DNA from: Faunimonas pinastri
Lineage (GTDB): Bacteria; Pseudomonadota; Alphaproteobacteria; Rhizobiales; Afifellaceae
Assembly: GCF_900110915.1 (NCBI RefSeq)
Contig: NZ_FOFG01000008.1
Coordinates: forward strand, 1-64,000
Length of the DNA stretch: 64,000 nucleotides
Reading direction: 5' to 3'
Part shown: positions 60,107 through 64,000 of the stretch, in pieces
Position numbering within the stretch: position 1 is the first letter of the stretch
Layout: the number at the start of each line of letters is the position of its first letter
The notes under the pieces: model-generated
Database searches by the model: none
Seen by the model: only the letters and a program-made list of their open reading frames with translations
Told to the model about the DNA's origin: nothing
Translations under genes and position numbers: made by a program

Positions 60107-61981
60107 CTACCTCCGACGCGGGGACCGCTTCAACGCGCGCGCACCGCGGACTTGCTCATTCGCCGGAAGTGCGAAGACCTGGCCGGGATAGATCAGGCCG
60201 GGATGCCGGATCTTGCCCCGGTTCTGCGCGACGATCGCCTTGTATGTCCGCCCATGCCCATAGAGCCGCCGCGCGATTCGCCAGAGCGAATCCCCGCGCC
60301 GCACCGTGATCGTGCGGAGGGTCGCGCGGGCCCCTGCGCCTGCCGATGACGCGGTGGGAGGGGCGGATTGCGGCGCGGGCTGCGCCGGCGTGGCGGGCGT
60401 TGCCGGTTGAGCAGTCGGTTCGCGCAAGACGGCAGGCGCAGCAGGAGCCGCGGATGCCGCCGGTGCGGGAGCGGCCGGCTGGGAAGGCTGAACGGGAGCT
60501 TCGTTCGCCGGCGACGTGACTGTCTGGGTCTGGGCCGGGGTCGGCGACGGGGCGGCAGGAGTTGCCGGCGCCGCGGCAGAAGAGCCACTCGTCGACGCGG
60601 TTGGCGTCATTGCTTCGGGCGGGGTGGAGGTGTTTTCCGGTTGCGTGGTGACCGGAGCCGTCGTTGCCTGAGCCGAAGCGGTCGTCGAGGGCGGAGACGC
60701 AGGCGCAACTTCTTGAGCGGTTGCCGGCGGTGGTGCGGCAGGAGCCGGTGCGATCTCGGCAGGCAAGCCGTTCGATGGGTTTGTCGATGCCGAGGCAGTC
60801 GCACCGGATGTCGGCTCGGAGGCAGCTGCCGGAGTTTCGGCCGGGTTCTTCGCGTCGGAGGCGGCGGAAGCGGATCGCGCTTCGGGCTGGGCCGATTGCG
60901 TCGTCGAGCTGCGCGACTCGGATGCAGGCGAAGACGGGGCCGTCGGAGCCGCCGCCTGCGTGCCCGGTTGCGCAGAGGCTGCAGGCCGATCGGCAATGTC
61001 CGAAGCGTCCGGTCCGGATGCGGCCGATGGCTGCCAATCCGTCGTCAGCGCGGGCGAAGCGGGTTCTGCCGGCTTGCCGCTCCCTGATGAAGCGGCGCCT
61101 GAAGCAGCGCTGTCGGGAAGGGTTCCGGTAGAGGGACCGCCGTTGCCGGCAGGTGCTGGCATTGCAGCCTGAGGCTCGACCGTCGTCGCCGTCGGATCGC
61201 CGCCTTGCCCAGCCTGTGCCGTTGCTGCCGGATTTGCCGTCTGCGGCGCTGCGGAAGCCGGTGCCGTTCCCTCAGCAGGTGCACCGGTTTGCGGAGCGCC
61301 GCCGGACGCGATGGTGGCAGCCGGCGGAGCGCCAGGAGGTGCGGCGGATGGTGCAGCCGGCGATGCTTCAGCCCTCGGCTGGCCAGCCGGCGCGGGCTCG
61401 GCGAGCCGGAGGGAGAGCTGCGCGCCGGTCGTCACCGGCTTCTCCGGGGTGAGCACGAACATGCCGGTAGCGTCGGCCGCACCGCTTGCCACGACGGTGC
61501 CGTCGGCGAGCAGTTCCACGGCGGCGCCGGGCCGGGCATGGCCGTGCACCGTCGTCTTGCCGTCGAGATCGGTGCGAACGCTGTCGAGCACGGGCGAGCC
61601 GTCACTGCCGGGAACGGCCGCGGCTCCGGGCAGCGTGGCCGTACCGGCGGCAGGATCCGCGGCCGTACCGGTTGCCGGACCTGAGATCGCGCCGGAAGGA
61701 GAACCGGGCGCCGGCGGGGTTGCGGCCGCCGGGGCTCCCGGCGCGCCGCCGGCGCTGGACTGCGCCAACCTAGCAGGCGCGGCGGCGGGTCCGTCGGGCG
61801 GAGAGGTTACCGACCCGGTTTCCGCCGGTGCTTCGGCCGTGCCGCCGGGCACCGGGCCAGCCATCGCCAGAGCGGATGCGGGCGTTGCGGGCTCACCCTG
61901 CCGGGCGTCGATCAGCCAGGCGCCCCCGCCAAGCAGGACCAGCAGAAACGCGGCCGTCAGATAGACAAGGGGGCGGGGCAT
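60107..61981 (-). CDS. LysM-domain protein with very long low-complexity region
   Basis: A 624-residue protein. A single N-terminal membrane anchor (about 6-23) comes first. An Ig-like segment at about 130-195 (TDLDGKTTVHGHARPGAAVE) is flanked by Ala/Pro/Thr/Ser/Gly-rich sequence that fills most of residues 30-560. A C-terminal LysM domain (TVRRGDSLWRIARRLYGHG) completes it. This layout is common in rhizobial cell-envelope proteins that bind peptidoglycan. GGAA before the ATG supports the start. The gene is divergent from a PilZ gene. A role at the cell wall is inferred from LysM only. Confidence 0.8.
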   Translation of the reverse strand: MPRPLVYLTAAFLLVLLGGGAWLIDARQGEPATPASALAMAGPVPGGTAEAPAETGSVTSPPDGPAAAPARLAQSSAGGAPGAPAAATPPAPGSPSGAISGPATGTAADPAAGTATLPGAAAVPGSDGSPVLDSVRTDLDGKTTVHGHARPGAAVELLADGTVVASGAADATGMFVLTPEKPVTTGAQLSLRLAEPAPAGQPRAEASPAAPSAAPPGAPPAATIASGGAPQTGAPAEGTAPASAAPQTANPAATAQAGQGGDPTATTVEPQAAMPAPAGNGGPSTGTLPDSAASGAASSGSGKPAEPASPALTTDWQPSAASGPDASDIADRPAASAQPGTQAAAPTAPSSPASESRSSTTQSAQPEARSASAASDAKNPAETPAAASEPTSGATASASTNPSNGLPAEIAPAPAAPPPATAQEVAPASPPSTTASAQATTAPVTTQPENTSTPPEAMTPTASTSGSSAAAPATPAAPSPTPAQTQTVTSPANEAPVQPSQPAAPAPAASAAPAAPAVLREPTAQPATPATPAQPAPQSAPPTASSAGAGARATLRTITVRRGDSLWRIARRLYGHGRTYKAIVAQNRGKIRHPGLIYPGQVFALPANEQVRGARALKRSPRRR

Positions 61982-62121
61982 GCCATTCCGATCCGTGGTG
62001 CGGCACTGTGGCCGATTTCACGCAATCTTTAGAGAAACACCGGACCACTCACAAGCAGCGGCGGCATTGGCGAGCGGCGCAATCCATCGTAAAAACGCCT
62101 CGAAAAAGCAGGACGACCAGA

Positions 62122-62403
62122 ATGGAAGCGGACGAACAGCGCCGCCTGCCGAGACGGCGGGTGTTGAAGCAGGGCAGGATCGTGCTCGAAGAGCGCGGCA
62201 CCATCGACTGCGTGATCCGCGACGTGAACGAAAAAGGCGCGCGCATCCGCTTCAACGGGCCGATCGCGCTGCCGGATACCTTCATCTTCCTCAACATCAG
62301 CGACCAGACCCAGATCCCGGCGCGCCGGGCCTGGCAGCGCAGCCTCGACGCGGGTATCCAGTTCACGGGCGAAGCGGGACCGATCCCGCCGCACTTCCGC
62401 TAG
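62122..62403 (+). CDS. PilZ domain protein (probable c-di-GMP receptor)
   Basis: A 93-residue single-domain PilZ protein. Arg-rich RRLPRRRVLK near the N-terminus provides the RxxxR part, and DVNEKGARIRF provides the second motif (D/NxSxxG, here with Asn-Glu in place of Asn/Ser). The Ser of the second motif is not conserved, so c-di-GMP binding needs testing. AGGA lies upstream of the ATG at 62122; the longer open frame is rejected because it overlaps the LysM gene. It converges with cimA. Confidence 0.75.
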   Translation: MEADEQRRLPRRRVLKQGRIVLEERGTIDCVIRDVNEKGARIRFNGPIALPDTFIFLNISDQTQIPARRAWQRSLDAGIQFTGEAGPIPPHFR

Positions 62404-62444
62404 AGAGCCGCCGGCGGCGATGCGCCGCCAACATCGATGCCCGG

Positions 62445-64000
62445 CTACTCGGCCGCCACCGCCAGCCCGTCGGCGGCCCCGGCCTTCAGCAGCTTGTAAT
62501 TCACGGCATCGAGCATCGCCTCGAACGAGGCGTCGATGATGTTGGGCGAGACGCCGACCGTCAGCCAGCGATTCCCCTGCCCGTCCCTGCTTTCGATCAG
62601 CACGCGGGTGATCGCTTCGGTGCCGCCATTCAGGATGCGGACCTTGAAGTCCACAAGCTCAAGGTCGTCGATATAGGCGTTGAGCTCGCCCATGTCCTTG
62701 CGCAGCGCGAGGTCCAGCGCGTTCACCGGACCATTGCTGCCTTCGGCGACCGACATTCGAATATCGCCGCCGACATTCACCTTCACCACGGCTTCCGAGA
62801 AGGTCTTCAGCTCTCCATGGGCGTCGTAGCGGCGCTCGATGTTCACGCGGAAAGCCTCCACGCGGAAAAAGGTCGGCACGCTGCCGAGGCGGCGGCGGGC
62901 GAGGAGTTCCAGCGAGGCGTCCGCGCCCTCATAGGCATAGCCCTGCGCCTCGCGCTGCTTGATCTCCGAAAGCAGACCGTCGAGGCGCGGGTCGCGGCGG
63001 TCGAAATCAATGCCGAAACGCTCCAGTTCGGCGACGAGGTTCGACTTGCCCGCCTGATCCGAAACCAGCACGCGCCGACGATTGCCGACCGCTTCCGGCG
63101 GCACATGCTCGTAGGTTTCCGGCTCCTTCAACAGAGCGGAGGCGTGGATGCCGGCCTTGGTGGCGAAGGCCGAAGACCCGACGTAGGGCTGCTGCCGGTT
63201 GGGCGCGCGGTTCAACATCTCGTCGAAGGCGCGGGAAAGGTGCGTCAGGCCGCGAAGCCCCTCCTCCGTCACGCCGATTTCGAAAGCGTCACGGTAAAGC
63301 GGCTTCAGCATCAGGGTCGGGATCAGCGTCACGAGATCGGCATTGCCGCAGCGCTCGCCGATCCCGTTCAGCGTGCCCTGGATCTGCCGGGCTCCGGCGC
63401 GGACGGCCGCGAGCGAATTGGCGATCGCCTGCCCCGTGTCGTTGTGGGCGTGAATGCCGAGACGCTCGCCGGGCACGACGCTTGCCACGTCGCGGACGAT
63501 CGCGTCGATCTCGTGCGGCAGCGTTCCGCCGTTGGTGTCGCAGAGCACGACCCAGCGCGCGCCGGCCTCAAGCGCCGTCCGGGCCACGGCCAGCGCATAG
63601 TCCCGGTTCGCCTTGTAGCCGTCGAAGAAGTGCTCGCAATCCAGCATGGCGATGCGGCCATGCGCGACCGCAGCCTCGATCGTCTGGCGCACGCCGTCGA
63701 GGTTCTCCTCATCGGTGCAGCCGAGCGCGACGCGGACATGGTAATCCCAGGCCTTGGCGACGAAGCAGATCGCGTCGGCCTCGGCCTGCAGCAGCATCTG
63801 CACGCCGGGATCGTTCTCAACCGAGCGCCCGGCCCGCTTGGTCATGCCGAAGGCGGTGAAGGCCGCGCGCTTCGTGCGCTTTTCCCGGAAGAAGCTCGTA
63901 TCGGCCGGGTTGGCACCGGGATACCCCCCCTCGACATAGTCGATGCCGAGATCGTCCAGCATCCGGGCGATCATCGCCTTGTCCTCGGCGGAAAAGTCGA
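62445..64000 (-). CDS. cimA: Citramalate synthase, 3' part (5' end outside window)
   Basis: Condenses pyruvate and acetyl-CoA to (R)-citramalate, a threonine-independent route to 2-oxobutyrate for isoleucine. The frame runs to the window edge (reading DFSAEDKA before the first internal Met), so the N-terminal TLRDG-type motif lies outside. Visible are YVEGGYPGANPADTSFF, the metal-binding HAHNDTGQAIANSLAA and QGTLNGIGERCGNADL. The C-terminal LeuA-type regulatory domain is also present (VDFKVRILNGGTEAITRVLI). It resembles CimA more than LeuA because of the VEGGYPG and SFFREK features. A related homocitrate/isopropylmalate synthase activity is less likely. Confidence 0.9.
   Translation of the reverse strand, partial: DFSAEDKAMIARMLDDLGIDYVEGGYPGANPADTSFFREKRTKRAAFTAFGMTKRAGRSVENDPGVQMLLQAEADAICFVAKAWDYHVRVALGCTDEENLDGVRQTIEAAVAHGRIAMLDCEHFFDGYKANRDYALAVARTALEAGARWVVLCDTNGGTLPHEIDAIVRDVASVVPGERLGIHAHNDTGQAIANSLAAVRAGARQIQGTLNGIGERCGNADLVTLIPTLMLKPLYRDAFEIGVTEEGLRGLTHLSRAFDEMLNRAPNRQQPYVGSSAFATKAGIHASALLKEPETYEHVPPEAVGNRRRVLVSDQAGKSNLVAELERFGIDFDRRDPRLDGLLSEIKQREAQGYAYEGADASLELLARRRLGSVPTFFRVEAFRVNIERRYDAHGELKTFSEAVVKVNVGGDIRMSVAEGSNGPVNALDLALRKDMGELNAYIDDLELVDFKVRILNGGTEAITRVLIESRDGQGNRWLTVGVSPNIIDASFEAMLDAVNYKLLKAGAADGLAVAAE

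Noticed and set aside
62413-62429. Hairpin between PilZ and cimA as a bidirectional terminator
   Set aside because: Six-bp GC stem without T-runs on either strand.

Overview
The window is GC-rich chromosomal DNA from an alphaproteobacterium, most probably order Hyphomicrobiales (Rhizobiales). The evidence is gene order and family type: trpG-trpD-trpC-moaC-moeA; lexA converging on comEC, then gltX and gltA; the lipid A / outer-membrane / isoprenoid / translation cluster lpxB-lpxI-lpxA-fabZ-lpxD-bamA-rseP-dxr-cdsA-uppS-frr-pyrH-tsf-rpsB; dnaE-lolD-lolC-proS; rnj-birA; a full 14-subunit complex I operon; and psd-pssA. LpxI instead of LpxH, a short editing-less ProS, RNase J, and LexA boxes of the alphaproteobacterial type GTTC-N7-GTTC all agree. 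I cannot name the genus.

Layout. 1-358 is the end of an IS5-family transposase entering from the left. 454-5136 (+) holds a small iron-permease-family membrane protein, then tryptophan genes trpGDC and molybdenum cofactor genes moaC and moeA, overlapping or nearly so. 5228-10163 carries accessory single genes (a small unknown protein, a GFA-fold protein, glgX, an SDR) and lexA with its SOS operator. comEC (-) faces lexA; gltX and gltA follow on +. From 15452 to 29624 one long - strand series, read from high to low coordinate as rpsB, tsf, pyrH, frr, uppS, cdsA, dxr, rseP, bamA, lpxD, fabZ, lpxA, lpxI, lpxB, links translation, phospholipid and isoprenoid precursors, outer-membrane assembly and lipid A synthesis. 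29903-37094 (-) is proS, lolC, lolD, a 32-codon membrane ORF, and dnaE. A 558-base stretch without a recognised gene (37095-37652) contains an outward-facing + strand terminator. 37653-55473 (-) is nuoA to nuoN followed by birA and rnj, with one extra small membrane gene between nuoH and nuoI. 55714-61981 (-) carries two small unknown genes, pssA, psd, an Atm1-type ABC exporter and a very low-complexity LysM protein. A PilZ protein (+) and the 3' part of a citramalate synthase gene (-) end the window.

Most of the window is conserved housekeeping DNA. The most interesting signal is at 33483-33659: a 32-residue single-pass membrane ORF with a strong ribosome binding site, directly behind two perfect GTTC-N7-GTTC LexA boxes, one overlapping the predicted -10. 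The design resembles SOS-induced small membrane division inhibitors such as SidA of Caulobacter, and dnaE lies immediately downstream. Other points to check are an orphan terminator implying an unannotated RNA at about 37400, a histidine-rich insertion in NuoL, a long disordered tail on NuoE, a 13-bp stem-loop between nuoI and nuoJ, and a small protein resembling phage proteins of Firmicutes.
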